From NCBI GenBank assembly GCA_026686845.1, contig JAIVEN010000001.1, forward strand, positions 36,944,001-37,008,000: 64,000 bases of DNA. Reading direction: 5' to 3'. Both the position numbers and the translations under genes were made by a program. Below, one piece after another: positions 1-10,745 of the stretch. Below the pieces are notes generated by a model that had not been told where the DNA came from, ran no database searches, and saw only the letters and a list, made by a program, of their open reading frames with translations. Origin of the DNA: Adenanthera pavonina (taxonomy: Eukaryota > Streptophyta > Magnoliopsida > Fabales > Fabaceae). Within the stretch, counting starts at the first letter, position 1. Each line of letters starts with the position of its first letter.

Positions 1-1707
1 AATCCCAAACTTGATTTCTGTCAAACTGATTAAGTTCATCTTACATAGCTAGTATCCAACATTCATCAATTAAGGCTTCTTCAGCACACTTAGGTTCAAT
101 TTGAGAGAAAAATGCACAATTGTTTATTTGATCTTTAAGCTGTCTTCTGGTTTTAACATTCTCTTAAACACCCCTAATTACTTGATCAACTGAATGATTC
201 CTATGATATCTCTAAGCTCTAGGAAGTTCTTGAGAAATTTCTTCATTATTTTCATATTCAACATCTTGCTCCTGAATATCTTCCTCTACATTTGTAGATT
301 CAGATATTTTGGGAGGTTCAATTTTATCTTATCTAGAAAAGTTCAAGTTCTTAAAGCCTAAAATAAGATTATCCTCATCTATGGCATGTTTGGAAACTGT
401 TTCATATTCAATAAAAACAACATGCATAGATCCCTCTATAGTTATAGTCTTTTTATTGAATACCTTATATGCTTTACTTCTACTAGAATAGCCAAGGAAT
501 ATACCTTCATCTGATTTAGCATCAAACTTACCTAGATTTTATTTTCCGTTGTTATGGATAAAGCACGTGCATCCAAACACATGCAAATGTGAGTGTTTTG
601 GCTTCTTTTCTTTAAATAGCTCATAAGGTGGCTTCCCTAGAATTGGTCTGATATAGGCTCTATTAATTATGTAGCTTGCTGTGTTTACTGCATTAGCCCA
701 AAAAACTTGAGGAAGTTCCTTCTCATATAGAATTGCTCTAGCCATTTCTCTAATTATTTTGTTTTTTCTCTACACCACTCCATTTTGCTAAGGAGTCCTT
801 GGTGCTGAGAAGTTATTGTCAATTCCATGCTCCTCACAGTACTCCAGAAAGCTTAAATTTTTGAATTATCCTCTATGAACAGACCTGATAGACACAATGG
901 AAATGTCTTTTTCATTTTGGACTTTCTTAGCTAAGGTTACAAATGCATCAAATGTTTCATTCTTGGAAGAAAGGAACAAAGTCCAGGTAAATCTAAAGTA
1001 ATCATCTACAATCACAAGCACCTACAAGTTTCCACCAATACTTTTTACTCTAGATGGACCTATCAAATCCATGTGTAATAATTGCAATGGTCTAGATGTG
1101 GTAATTACATTTTTAGGTTTGAATGATGATTTAGTTTGTTTCCCTTTGAGGCATGTATCACTTTCTCTATCCTTTTGAAAAGAAATTTTTGGTAATCCAA
1201 TAACTAAATCACTCTTAATCAATTTTGTTAGTTAGTTCATGTTAACATGTGCTAGTCTTCTATGCTACAATCAACTATCATTATCTTTACTAACTAAACA
1301 TATAAAGTCTAAAGTGGGAAGTTCATCAAGATCAATAGTATAGTAGTTACCATTCCTTTGAGCTTTGAGAATTACTTTGTGATCACTTTTTCAGATGACC
1401 AGGCAGAATTCTGAGTCAAACAATACCTAGTTCCCTTTGTTTTATGTTTGACTCACACTCAACAGGTTGTGGTTAAGGCCAACTACAGATAGTACTCTTC
1501 TATATATGTTTAAGGATTCTTGCCCATGATAACAATGCCAACTATTCTGCCAATTTAGTCACCTTCAAAGGTCACCTTTCCTCCTTTCTTGTCTCTAAGG
1601 GTGATGAACTTCTCCTTATTACCAGTCATATGTCTTGAGCAAGCACTGTTAATATACCATATGTTGCTTTTGTTAGCTCTAAGACAAACATGTAAAACAA
1701 AGTTTTG
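1..1707 (-). pseudogene. pol: Decayed pol of element A (protease, integrase, start of RT)
   Basis: In the gag-to-pol direction this shows the aspartic protease region (about 1700-1500), where the usual Asp-Ser-Gly triad reads Asn-Ser-Ala (WYINSACSRHM). Then come the integrase zinc-finger end and core (1222-1022, containing HMDLIGPSRVKS), the integrase C-terminal part (745-539, with NTASYIINRAY and LHVFGC), and the RT N-terminus at 1-150. Many in-frame stops separate these blocks, several explained by Gln to stop or Trp to stop transitions. No functional enzyme can be made. Identity with D is clear across all blocks. Confidence 0.85.
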
Positions 1708-3402
1708 TTTTTCATTTTAGGTACCCAAATCTACTTGGGGCCTTTTCTGTCAGTGGCATTTTCCCTAGATATAAATGTATCTTTGGAAACCCATTATATC
1801 TTCTTGCCAAGTCTATTTTTCCTTAACAAACATGAACTGGAAACATGTCCCTTCTTTTTATAGAACTGGCAGGTGATAAAGGGACTGCTAGATTGTGTTG
1901 TAGGGAGAAAGCAATGCAAATAATATTTTTGTTTTACATATTTTGGTTGAACATAAGATTCAATGGATTTTGAATTGTAACTTTTCTTCTTATGTCCATC
2001 AGCAATGTACAAAATGTCTCATATATAAATTTTGATTCATCTTTTCATTCTTTTCTTTGACTATACAAGGATCATAGCCAAGTCTAGCTTTTCCTTGTGC
2101 AATTTTTTGACATATCTTTACCCTTGGTGAGTTTAGCCATGCTTTTGAAAAGATATTCATTGTTTTGCTTTAGTTCAATATATGATGTACAACAAACATA
2201 TTCAGTTCTATGTAGAGATGTAGTGCTAGACATTTTGCAATTAGTTTCCAACTTGCTAATCTTCTTCTCAGCCAGTTTTAGTTCTTTTGCAGTTTTAGTG
2301 AATTCAACATGCAGATCATAAAATACATCAAGCAGTTTAGAATGAGGGTTCATAATCAATTACCTCATCTTCATGATCACTGTTAGATGAGTTTGGAGTT
2401 TCTCCAGGTGCAAGGGCCATCAAGCAGATGTTGGCAATTTCTTCCTCATCTTCCTCTTCTTCATCTGAGCTGTTACCCCAGATTGATGAGATGTATGCCT
2501 TTTTCTTTTTACCTTTGTCAGTAACTTTCTTTTCTTTTTCTTGTTTTTTCAAGTATTGTGGGTAATCCCATTTGATGTGGCCTTGCTTCTTGCATTCATT
2601 GTAGGTGACAGGCTCTTTGCCTTCTTTCTTGTTGTTTGCAGCTGCTCCTTTTTTGAAGAATCTTTTATTTATCTTCTTATTATATAACCTTCCAAATTTT
2701 CTGACTAACACAGCCAGAGTCTTTTCATCCAATTCTTCTTTGTCATCAGATTCTTCTCCTCTTTCTTCTGTAGCTTTTAATGCAAGACCTTTTTTCTTCT
2801 TATCTTGACCAGCTTCCTTGTGAGCCTTTGTCTTACCCTTATACTCTTCAAGACTGTCGAAGAGAGCTATAACATAAGTGATTGACTCTCCTCTGGCCTC
2901 TTCTATGGCTATTACTTTTGGATGCCATTCCAGAGGAAGAGCTTTGAGAATCATTCTAACTTTCTTTGGCTGTGTATACTCCTTACCGAGGATCTTTAGT
3001 TGACTCACAATGAGGGTAAATCTCTTTTGCAGTTCTTTAATACTTTCTCCTTCCATCATTATGAAGCTTTCATATTCACCAATACAAGAGTTTAATTTGT
3101 TTTCCCTCACTCCAGTAGTTCCTTCGTGAGCAATTTCTAGTGTGTCCCACATTCCTTTGACTGTGGTACATTGAGACACCTTATAGAATTCGTCCTTATT
3201 GAGTGCATTGACCAGGCAGTGTTTTGCTTTGTAGTTGAGCAAGATTGTTCTCTTATCATCCTTATTTCATTCCTCTTCTGGTTTTTCTTTGTATTTGCTA
3301 GCATCCTATAGCTTCATTGGGACAAAATCTCCCTTTTGGATGACTGACCAATGTATAAGTAAATGGACTGGAGATAAATTTGCATTCTCATCTTCCAATA
3401 TC
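1708..3402 (-). pseudogene. gag: Decayed gag of element A
   Basis: A 301-codon open stretch (3242-2337) holds the copia gag (UBN2-type) region. Next come a Lys-rich segment, a CCHC knuckle with two of three cysteines changed to tyrosine (YNECKKQGHIKWDYP), and an acidic Glu/Asp tract. A second knuckle region near 1850 reads CQFYKKKGHVSSSC, also with a cysteine lost. Compared with element D, the bases carrying the initiator ATG and the first 30 or so codons are deleted just after the primer site, and the remaining N-terminal part is out of frame. The product would have bound genomic RNA and formed the particle; this copy cannot. Confidence 0.85.
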
Positions 3403-3420
3403 CTTCACTTAGGAGTCTGG

Positions 3421-3432
3421 GCTCTGATACCA
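3421..3432 (-). promoter_or_regulatory. Primer binding site of element A
   Basis: On the minus strand this reads TGGTATCAGAGC, the usual plant LTR-retrotransposon site complementary to the 3' end of initiator methionine tRNA. It lies two bases inside the LTR end (3435), where minus-strand DNA synthesis would be primed. In D the same site carries one C-to-T change. Confidence 0.9.
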
Positions 3433-3440
3433 CTTGTTAG

Positions 3441-3703
3441 GTTTAACACCTTAAACTATGACATATTTCACATGTATTAGATCATTTTACATGCCTTTCA
3501 TTATGGTTTAGAGACTAGAATCAAAATATATTAAAAATAAAATTTTCAATTTCCTCGGTTACTATTCACTTGACAATTTTTATTTTTCCCGATAAATTTT
3601 GAAAATTTATAAATAAATCTAGAAAAGTTATCTCCAGGTAATTCAAGTCTATAAAAATAAATTAAAAGATTTTCTACATGGAAAAAAATATTAAATAGTA
3701 ACT
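3441..3703 (+). repeat. 263-bp insert: R1 5'-end fragment with GTTAG target duplication
   Basis: The insert interrupts the LTR five bases after its start, and GTTAG is present on both sides (3436-3440 and 3704-3708). It begins GTTTAACACC and matches the first 260 or so bases of the R1 repeats at 26931 and 46766, including the shared run near 'ctctagaaaaa...gattcaagtct' and an A-rich end after ACATG. It codes for nothing. The 5-bp duplication says it arrived as a discrete unit, possibly a short non-autonomous LTR-type element. Confidence 0.75.
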
Positions 3704-4243
3704 GTTAGCAAGGCTGACTTCCCAAGAGGGGGGTGAATTGGGAAGATTGAAATTTTTCTGCACAAAGTGAAATGGGTGAAGATAGCACAGTATAATTTAA
3801 ACAACGTATAAAACAGAGCAAACTGAAAAGTAAGGGTAAGGAGAAAAAAACTCAGTGATTTATCCTGGTTCGGTCTATCCACTTGACCTACGTCCAGTCC
3901 TCAAGACAACTCTTGAGATTTATCCACTATACAGCAAGAATTCAACGGGCTTCTTGCTAATGCCACAGTACACGAGTATGCTCTGTTTCTTGAGCTCTCT
4001 TAAACTCTCTAAGCATTTTCACAGTGTGCTTCCCAATCCCCATGTGATTTCCCCTCACAAGTAAATCTATCTTCCAGATGAAGAGTAGATTGTTGACAAA
4101 GATATAACTCTCTTGAATAGAGTAGATATGAAGGTTAAAGTACAGATATTGAAGCTAGAGGGTAAAAGCTCTTGAGAAGAAGTTTTGATAGAAATTCGGT
4201 ATATACAAGTTAGATTCGTTACCCACAATTTCAAATGATGTTC

Positions 4244-4252
4244 TATTTATAG
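4244..4252 (-). promoter_or_regulatory. LTR TATA box (A/B LTR)
   Basis: The minus-strand sequence CTATAAATA sits in the conserved context 'gagac-taaa' seen in the LTRs of C (17088-17096) and D (31782-31790 and 41929-41937). It follows a block rich in AACGG. It is the likely RNA polymerase II core promoter of the element. Confidence 0.65.
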
Positions 4253-4739
4253 TTTAAGGTCTTAAATGTCCATTAGAGACAAGATCTATCAGTTGGGAAA
4301 GTTATCCAACGGTTACTCTGAAAAACTATCCTTTAACCAACCGCATTTAATGCATCTGACATACTGAAATTCAAATTTTGGTTGGCCAACAGACGAATTT
4401 TGAAGGAACCGAAGGTTAAAGCTTTCAACGTTACAGTACGAAGTTCGTCTGTTCATGAAGTGAAATTCGAATTTTGAAACTTACAAAATATTTTCACAAT
4501 GTGACATACGAATTTTCAAGAAGAAAGTTTTTCGGTTAAGTGTGAACAGTGTTTTCAATTTGCTACAGTGCCTTCGAAATTCGAATTTTGGAAGCCCAAA
4601 ATTCGTCTGTTCCAAGTACGAGAAAAGGAGGCACAGTAGTTCACTTTCTTCGAAATTCGAATGTTGAAGAGTGAAGTTCGTCTGTCAGAGAGACTCTTTT
4701 CAGACTAACTTCAATGCTCAAAGTTCATCTGTCAGAGAG

Positions 4740-5333
4740 CAGTTTTCAAACTCAAATCATTCTTGATCTCAGATGAACTTTAATATTGTTTCAGACGAAT
4801 TTCTTCCATTTTCATAAGTTGTGATTTGTCTGAAATTCAAATTTTGAAGACTCAAAGTTCGTCTGTTTCAAAGAAGCTCCTTTCAGACTTATATGAAAAT
4901 TCGAATGTTGGAAAGTCAAAGTTCATCTGTCAGAGAGCAGTTTTCAAACTCAAATCATTCTTGATCTCAGATGAACTTTAATATTGTTTCAGACGAATTT
5001 CTTCCATTTTCATAAGTTGTGATTTGTCTGAAATTCAAATTTTGAAGACTCAAAGTTCGTCTGTTTCAAAGAAGCTTCTTTCAGACTTATATGAAAATTC
5101 GAATGTTGGAAAGTCAAAGTTCATCTGTCAGAGAGCAGTTTTGAAACTTAAAACATTCTTGATCTCAGATGAACTTTAACATTGTTTCATAAGAATTTCT
5201 TTTATTTTCTCAAGTTTTGTTTTGTTTGAAATTCGAATTTTGAAGATGCAAAGTTCGTCTGTCACTAAGAGGCTTCTTTTAGACTTGGATGAAAATTCAA
5301 ATTTTGAACAACCAAAATTCGTCTGACAGAGAG
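4740..5333. repeat. 198-bp tandem repeat, three units, inside the A/B LTR
   Basis: Units start at about 4740, 4938 and 5136 (CAGTTTTCAAACTC or a close variant). The first two are almost identical and the third is diverged. Each contains both orientations of the short LTR motif (CAGACGAA and TTCGTCTG). The corresponding LTR of element C has about two units, and those of D and F have one, so unit number changes between copies. Confidence 0.85.
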
Positions 5334-5670
5334 CCATCTCTTCAGACTTATTCAATTTTAGCTCGAAATTCAAATTTCCTAAAGCAAAGTTTGAATTTCC
5401 AACTTGACAGTTAAGTTTAAACTTTCAAACTTTGTTTGTTTGTGGGTGTTTTTCAAATAAGTCAAGATTTAACACAAAATCAAGGTTTGAAAACATCTTT
5501 TTCTCAAATCAAAATCTTTTACCCATTCACAACTAAAACTAAAGATCCTACAAAAGATCTAGCAGCAAATACTCAGAAAATCTTCACTTGAAGCACTTTG
5601 ATGTCCTTTGATATCTTCAATCCAAGCTCTTGGGAGTTGGTTTGGAATCATCAAAACTCTTGATTCAACA

Positions 5671-5959
5671 TTCTCTCCCTTTTTGATGATGATAAAACAA
5701 CTCACAAACTGGATTAGTACTCGGGTTTGCTTTCACAAGCTCCCCCTCAACATATGCATTACAGTTCATAAGATATCATTTTCAACAGATTAAGTGAAGA
5801 GATTCAAAGCCCAAAACATTGCAACCAAGAACATAATACATTTAATCAAATTGTTGCAATACATAAAGATCAGTTCTCAAAACATCAAACAAATACAATC
5901 AAACAGGATACAACTAAAACAAGATACAACAAGAAGATTCAGCCTAAGATCTAAAATCA
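5671..5959 (-). other. 3' untranslated region and polypurine tracts of element B
   Basis: Between the ORF3 stop and the LTR. On the minus strand two purine runs occur: a G-rich run with five consecutive G residues near 5747-5755, and the tract immediately next to the LTR (5684-5671). The doubled tract also appears in C, D and F. The inner tract would prime plus-strand DNA synthesis. Confidence 0.65.
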
Positions 5960-8170
5960 TCACTTCTTCTTTGGCTTAGACTTCTTGCTGTATGTCTTTC
6001 CTCTTCCAGATGTCTCAGCAGACTTTCCAGCTTGCTTGGTCCCAGTTTGCTTTAACTTCTCCCCCTTTTTGGCATCATCAAAAAGCCAAACAAAGTCCAT
6101 TGGAAGAGGAATCTAAGTGAGAGGAACAGCACGAAGAGGGATAGGAGCAAAAGGAATTTCTGGCTGAACTGGTGCAGGGGGCTCAGCAGGCTCAGGGCTA
6201 GGTTCTTCATCACCATCATCATCAGAGGCCTCAAGCAGCTCTTGCATTTCCTGCCTGGACAGAGCTAGTCGAGCTCTCTATTCCTCTGATAGCCCATAAG
6301 CAGCAAGAGGATGAGAGGCTGGTTCAGCAGGAGCAAACATTTCTTCCAGCCTTCTCCTTTGAGCTTGCAGCAGAGCATTGTGAGCAATGGCAAGATAATC
6401 AACAACAGGTACAATGCTCCTTTCCTCATTGCTTGCTTCTCCTGGCATAGAAGAGGTTGAAATGGCTGCAACCAGTATTTCAACTTGCTCTGATTCTTGA
6501 ATGGACAGAATTGAATCTGGAGCATCTTCTTGCATGGGCTCAAGAGGGCTTGACTGCTGAAGTCCTTCTTCTTCCAATCCATAGTCCAGGGGTGGACCAG
6601 GACTAGGTGTCATCATTGCACCAGCACCAACTGTATCAACATCATGGTCAGAGGAGGCAATCTCGAAGGGGCTTGGAGGCTCAGGAGTTGGAGACAGAGT
6701 AGGCTCAGGGATACCTGGTTGAGGTGGAGCTGAAGTAGTAGGAATTGCATTTCTTATTACTTCATAAGCATCAGCCACCACCTTCATGTTTACAGCCAAC
6801 TGATGGATCTGATCTTGTAGATGAGCAAATTTGGCATTTTGCTCATCCTTAATGCTGAGAATGAGTGTTGACAAACTGTCAAACAACTCAGTAATCTTGG
6901 TTGGCTTGGCCTGTGAATAGGGAGTGGAAGGAGGGTGAGTAGACCTGGAGGAAGATGGAATTGGCTGAGAAGGCTGAGGTACAGATCTGCCAGGGGCCTC
7001 AGAGGTGCCTTCTTGTTGGAGGGTAGCATCAGCAGCAAAGAATAAATCTTCAGATTTCCCTGCTCCCTTTCCAACGCATCTGCCTTCATCTCTTTCAATA
7101 CCTATCCTTTGCAGTTCCTCTTCTTTGAATGCCTCTGTGAGTTTCCCTTTCCCCTTTTCAATGTGTTGAATCCTAGCATACTGCAGGATCCTTGAAATAA
7201 TTGCTGCATAGGGGAGTGTGGAATTCTTCCTCTGATCCCTTGCCTTTATCATTCACTGGAGGATGATATGACCCAAATTAATCAACTTCCCACGTATGAT
7301 AGCAGTCATCACATGAGCCTCTGCCCTTGTTATCAAATTGAAGCTACCACCCTTGTTGAATATGATCCTGGACACTATGTAGTGCAGGATCCTCACTTGT
7401 ACGCTTAGGTCTGTGGGCTTCAACAGATTTATCGTTGGCCTATTCTCCCTTATTCTGAATAGGGTGTCCAAGATGGTGCTCTCCTTGTAGTTCAGAAAGG
7501 ATCCACCTTCTTCATCAGCTGTGCTTGCCTCATCCATATACCCAGAGGCTGTGATGTCAACTTTCAGCCCATCTTGCCCTGTGATTTCCAGCACCTCATT
7601 GAAGGTTTCATCAGCAAGCCAAATGGTCCTTGATCTCAAGTTGACCTCCCATTTCATTTTCTTGCTGTTGTATTGAAGAGAGGAATACCAAGTTTTTACT
7701 ACCTCATCATCATATTTTTCAGCAATTTCCAACAGATTTCTATATCTTATCCACCATATTGCAGCATCAAAGTTATTGGAAATCAGAAATTATTCCACAT
7801 TTACACAGTGAGGCTTGATTACCTTTTTGTTGGAAAACTTGGTAGAGTACTCTTCTTGAATCTCAGGAGTGCTCCACAGTGATAGTGTAGTCATTTCATA
7901 CTCTCCAGATTCAGTACTCGAAGAGGCAGAAGAAGCAACAGCAGGGACAGAAGGAACTGGAACCGAAGGTTCTGCAGTTTTTGGTGAGGAGGGTCCTGCT
8001 TTCTGAGATTCTACTTTGGATGAAGTTTTCTGGCGTTTGGAAGGGGTAGCTTTACTAGGTTCAGCCTTTCTCTTGGATTTCTCTCCTTCCTTTGTAGCAT
8101 ATTGAGATTTGACTGTTCTCTTTGGCCGAGTTTCAGCTTGTCTTGCACCAGGATTCTTTACTCTCGCCAT
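5960..8170 (-). pseudogene. ORF3 of element B (putative plant transposon protein)
   Basis: The frame starts MARVKNPGARQ and ends in a basic KPKKK tail, about 735 codons with a few breaks: a stop near residue 127, a CGA to TGA change at 7253, and Gln to TAG changes near 6278 and 6115. Layout: basic N-terminus with NLS-like clusters (KRKAEPSKATPSKRQK), a globular middle (residues about 130-330, with HYIVSRIIFNKGG and MIKARDQRK) resembling the family annotated as 'putative plant transposon protein', a heptad-rich coiled-coil-like stretch (AKFAHLQDQIHQL), Pro/acidic regions, and a basic tail. I see no signal peptide or membrane segment. ORF3 of Sireviruses is often called env-like; nothing here supports an envelope role. 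Confidence 0.75.
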
Positions 8171-9167
8171 TTTCGTGTTGAATGATGCTGAATGTGGCTT
8201 AGATTTGGTTTATAGGATGCGAATGGAAGTTTAAACGGTGAAGAATGACGATTTTTGGACAGAAGTTAAGAGGATTGAAGAGAGGATCAGAACAGACTCA
8301 GAGGAGTTACAAATAGGGTTGCGTCTGTTCATTGGAAAACCATCGGATTTAACGTATGTAACCGTCTGACAGACAAATTTTGAGGGGTCAAAATTCGAAC
8401 TTCGAGCAGTTACAAGTTAAACCGTTCAGCAAAGCTTACTCACAGATGAATTTTTATCCTAAAAGTTCGTCTGACAGTGGCTTGGAACAAGTAATACAAA
8501 CACAACAGACAAATTTTGTTCCAACAAAGTTTGAATGTTGATGAGCAAACAGTAGGCAACAAACAAAACAACAATCAACAGACAAATTAAGCATGCAGAA
8601 CTTCATCTTTCAAGCATTCAACATGAAGAACATGATTCAACAGACGAATTTTGATCTGAAAATTCGCATTTTTCAACTTTTGTAAAGGTTGTCCAACATT
8701 CGTATTTCAAGAAGTGATAATTCGTACAACAGTGATGGACAAACATAACTTTGAGATTTTTGTTCTTGAAAATTCGAATTTCAAAGATCCAACAGACGAA
8801 TTTCGAGGCATCACCGAGAACTGTTCCAAGGCTAATAGGCCGAAGTTTGTCTGTTGGTCAACAAAAATTCGAATGTTGACCATGTTGACTAGTTCAAAAA
8901 CACGGTTTAGGAGGCAAAATACGTCTAATACTCATTAAAATATGAATTTCATCTTATTAAAAACTTACACAATGGGTCCAGAACTCAGAATTTTCATCAT
9001 TTACTTCACTTTCTGGTTGTTCCATTCTGATGTGCTCCAATCTTCAAGTTTATTGCTATTGAATCTTGTGAGGAGCACCTGCAGCTTAAATTAAACATAC
9101 TCTGATGCTAAAGTTAGAATTAATCATAAAGTTGAAACCTTTGAAAACAAGATTGCAAGAGAATAAC
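8171..9167 (-). promoter_or_regulatory. pol-ORF3 spacer of element B, LTR-like motif array
   Basis: About 1 kb between the RNase H stop and the ORF3 start without coding potential. It carries repeated TTCGAA(T/C)TT and CAGACGAA/TTCGTCTG motifs like the LTR, then an AACGG-rich block near 8340-8430. A TATA-like TATAAACC lies on the minus strand at 8214-8209, about 40 bp before the ORF3 ATG. The same order occurs in the LTR ahead of its TATA box. It may drive a separate ORF3 transcript (inference). Confidence 0.55.
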
Positions 9168-10727
9168 TTACAGTTCACTGGGATTTACCATACCCAGTTC
9201 TCTTCTTATTTTGCAATGCCTATCTTCTGATAGAGATTTTGTGAGTATATCAGCAACTTGATTCTCTGTTGGGATGTACTCCAGTGTAACTTCTCCTTTC
9301 AGAATGTGATCCCTTATGAAGTTGTGCCTGACTTCAATGTGTTTGGTCCTTGAATGCATGACAGGATTCTTGGTGATATTTATGGCACTTTGGTTGTCAC
9401 ACATGATTGGTATCTCTTTCATTTTAACCTCAAGATCTTCAAGCTGCTGCTTTATCCAGATGACTTGGGCACAACAGCTACCAGTTGCAACATACTCAGC
9501 TTCTGCAGTGGATAGGGCCACACTGTTTTGCTTTTTGCTGAACCATGAAACCAAGGATCCTCCAAGAAACTGACAAGTTCCACTTGTACTTTTTCTGTCA
9601 GTTTTGGATCCTGCAAAATCAGCATCAGTGTATCCTTTGAGATCTTCTCCATTGCCCTTTGGATACCAGAGACCCATCTGTGATGTTCCAATAAGATATT
9701 TGAAAATTCTCTTCACAGCTGTTGCATGGGTTTCCTTGGGACATGATTGGAACCTGGCACACATACAGACACTGAACATAATGTCAGGTCTGCTGGCAGT
9801 TAAGTACAGCAGGGATCCAATCATTCTCCTGTACTGAGTAATGTCAAACATCTTCCCATTTTCATCCATGTCAAGTTTGGTTGCAGTAGCCATAGGTGTT
9901 CCCATTGGCTTGGCATTCTCCATTCCAAACTTCTTTAACAGCTCCTTTAGATACTTGGATTGATTGAGAAAGATACCATCATCAAGCAGTCTGATTTGAA
10001 GTACAAGGAAGAAGTTAAGTTCACCCATCATGGACATCTCGAATTCTCCCTGCATCAACTCAGAAAATTTCTTGCAAAGAGTTTCATTAGTAGCACCGAA
10101 AATAATATCATCAACATAGATTTGAACAATTAGTAAATCTTTATTTTCTTTCTTAGTGAATAAAGTTATGTCAACTTTGCCTCTATTGAACCCCTTTTCA
10201 GTTAGAAAATTGCTTAGTCTCTCATACCATGCTCTAGGGGCTTGTTTTAAACCATAAAGAGCTTTCTTCAGTTTATAAACATGGTTTGGTTTTGTAGAAT
10301 CCTCAAAACCTGGAGGTTGATCTACATAAACCTCTTCCATGATATAACCATTTAGAAAGGCACTCTTTACATCCATTTGATATAACAAAATGTTTTTCAT
10401 GCATGCATATGCCAGCAGTATTCTTATAGCTTCTGATCTAGCTACTGGTGCAAAGGTTTCTTCAAAATCAATACCTTCTTCCTGATTATACCCTTTAGCA
10501 ACCAATTTAGCCTTATTTCTTATTATTGTTCCAGATTCATCAAGTTTATTTCTAAAAACCCATTTGGTACCAATGACAGGATGATTCTTGGGCCTAGGCA
10601 CTAAATCCCAAACATGATTTCTTTCAAACTGATTCAGTTCATCTTGCATAGCTAAAATCCAGTAATCATCAGTTAAGGCTTCTTCAGCACATTTAGGTTC
10701 AATTTGAGAAATGAAAGCGCAGTTGAG
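9168..10727 (-). CDS. pol: RT-RNase H segment of element B (partial pol, open)
   Basis: The frame is open from the palindrome centre to a stop after PSEL. It holds the copia RT ([35 protein letters not shown] and the catalytic [10 protein letters not shown]) and the RNase H domain ([33 protein letters not shown]). RT catalytic residues are intact. The upstream gag, PR and IN parts are missing because of the inversion, so this is a 5'-truncated pol and could not be translated from its own element. The first Met (10649) is internal, not a natural start. Confidence 0.85.
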   Translation of the reverse strand, partial: LNCAFISQIEPKCAEEALTDDYWILAMQDELNQFERNHVWDLVPRPKNHPVIGTKWVFRNKLDESGTIIRNKAKLVAKGYNQEEGIDFEETFAPVARSEAIRILLAYACMKNILLYQMDVKSAFLNGYIMEEVYVDQPPGFEDSTKPNHVYKLKKALYGLKQAPRAWYERLSNFLTEKGFNRGKVDITLFTKKENKDLLIVQIYVDDIIFGATNETLCKKFSELMQGEFEMSMMGELNFFLVLQIRLLDDGIFLNQSKYLKELLKKFGMENAKPMGTPMATATKLDMDENGKMFDITQYRRMIGSLLYLTASRPDIMFSVCMCARFQSCPKETHATAVKRIFKYLIGTSQMGLWYPKGNGEDLKGYTDADFAGSKTDRKSTSGTCQFLGGSLVSWFSKKQNSVALSTAEAEYVATGSCCAQVIWIKQQLEDLEVKMKEIPIMCDNQSAINITKNPVMHSRTKHIEVRHNFIRDHILKGEVTLEYIPTENQVADILTKSLSEDRHCKIRRELGMVNPSEL

Positions 10728-10745
10728 GGATCAAATGCTCAACTG
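10720..10745. repeat. Palindrome centre: 8-bp stem, 10-nt loop
   Basis: CAGTTGAG (10720-10727), loop GGATCAAATG (10728-10737), CTCAACTG (10738-10745). In element D, which is not inverted, the corresponding place (about 35750-35775) also has a short inverted repeat around the same GGATCAAATG loop. So the hairpin is native and the long inverted arms extend from it. The loop reads in the native direction on the C side. Confidence 0.85.

Larger units (their letters stand above)
1..5670 (-). mobile_element. Copia (Sirevirus-like) element A, truncated by window start
   Basis: Minus-strand Ty1/copia element. Reading leftwards it has a 5' LTR (3435-5670), a primer site, gag, protease, integrase, and the first residues of RT at the window edge; the rest lies outside. 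The order PR-IN-RT is diagnostic of copia. Proteins resemble those of element D throughout. Gag has lost its start region, its first zinc knuckle is damaged, and pol is broken by several stops, so the copy is dead. Its LTR serves at the same time as the 3' LTR of element B on the right, so A and B are tandem elements sharing one LTR. The Sirevirus assignment rests on the ORF3 and spacer seen in the sister copies and is inference. Confidence 0.88.
3435..5670 (-). repeat. LTR shared by elements A (5' LTR) and B (3' LTR)
   Basis: On the plus strand it begins TGTTAG and ends TTCAACA, matching the LTR termini of D and F. On the A side it is followed by a primer site; on the B side it abuts a polypurine tract (5671-5684, plus-strand TTCTCTCCCTTTTT). 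It is interrupted by a 263-bp insert with duplicated GTTAG. Removing that leaves about 1.97 kb, longer than D's 1.6 kb because of an internal 198-bp tandem amplification. It is packed with TTCGAATTT and CAGACGAA/TTCGTCTG motifs and has a TATA box on the minus strand at 4252-4244 (CTATAAATA). Confidence 0.9.
3435..10727 (-). mobile_element. Copia (Sirevirus-like) element B, 3' half, left arm of palindrome
   Basis: Minus-strand 3' half of the same family: RT and RNase H (10727-9168), spacer (9167-8171), ORF3 (8170-5960), polypurine tracts and LTR (3435-5670). Gag, protease, integrase and the 5' LTR are absent: at 10727 the sequence turns around into the plus-strand copy C. B and C together form an inverted repeat with arms of about 7 kb. 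Arms differ at scattered sites, so they are not a simple assembly mirror of one read. Confidence 0.85.

Noticed and set aside
4700..5350. Regularly spaced short repeats resembling a CRISPR array
   Set aside because: The units are 198-bp tandem duplications inside an LTR, in plant DNA, without uniform repeat/spacer structure.
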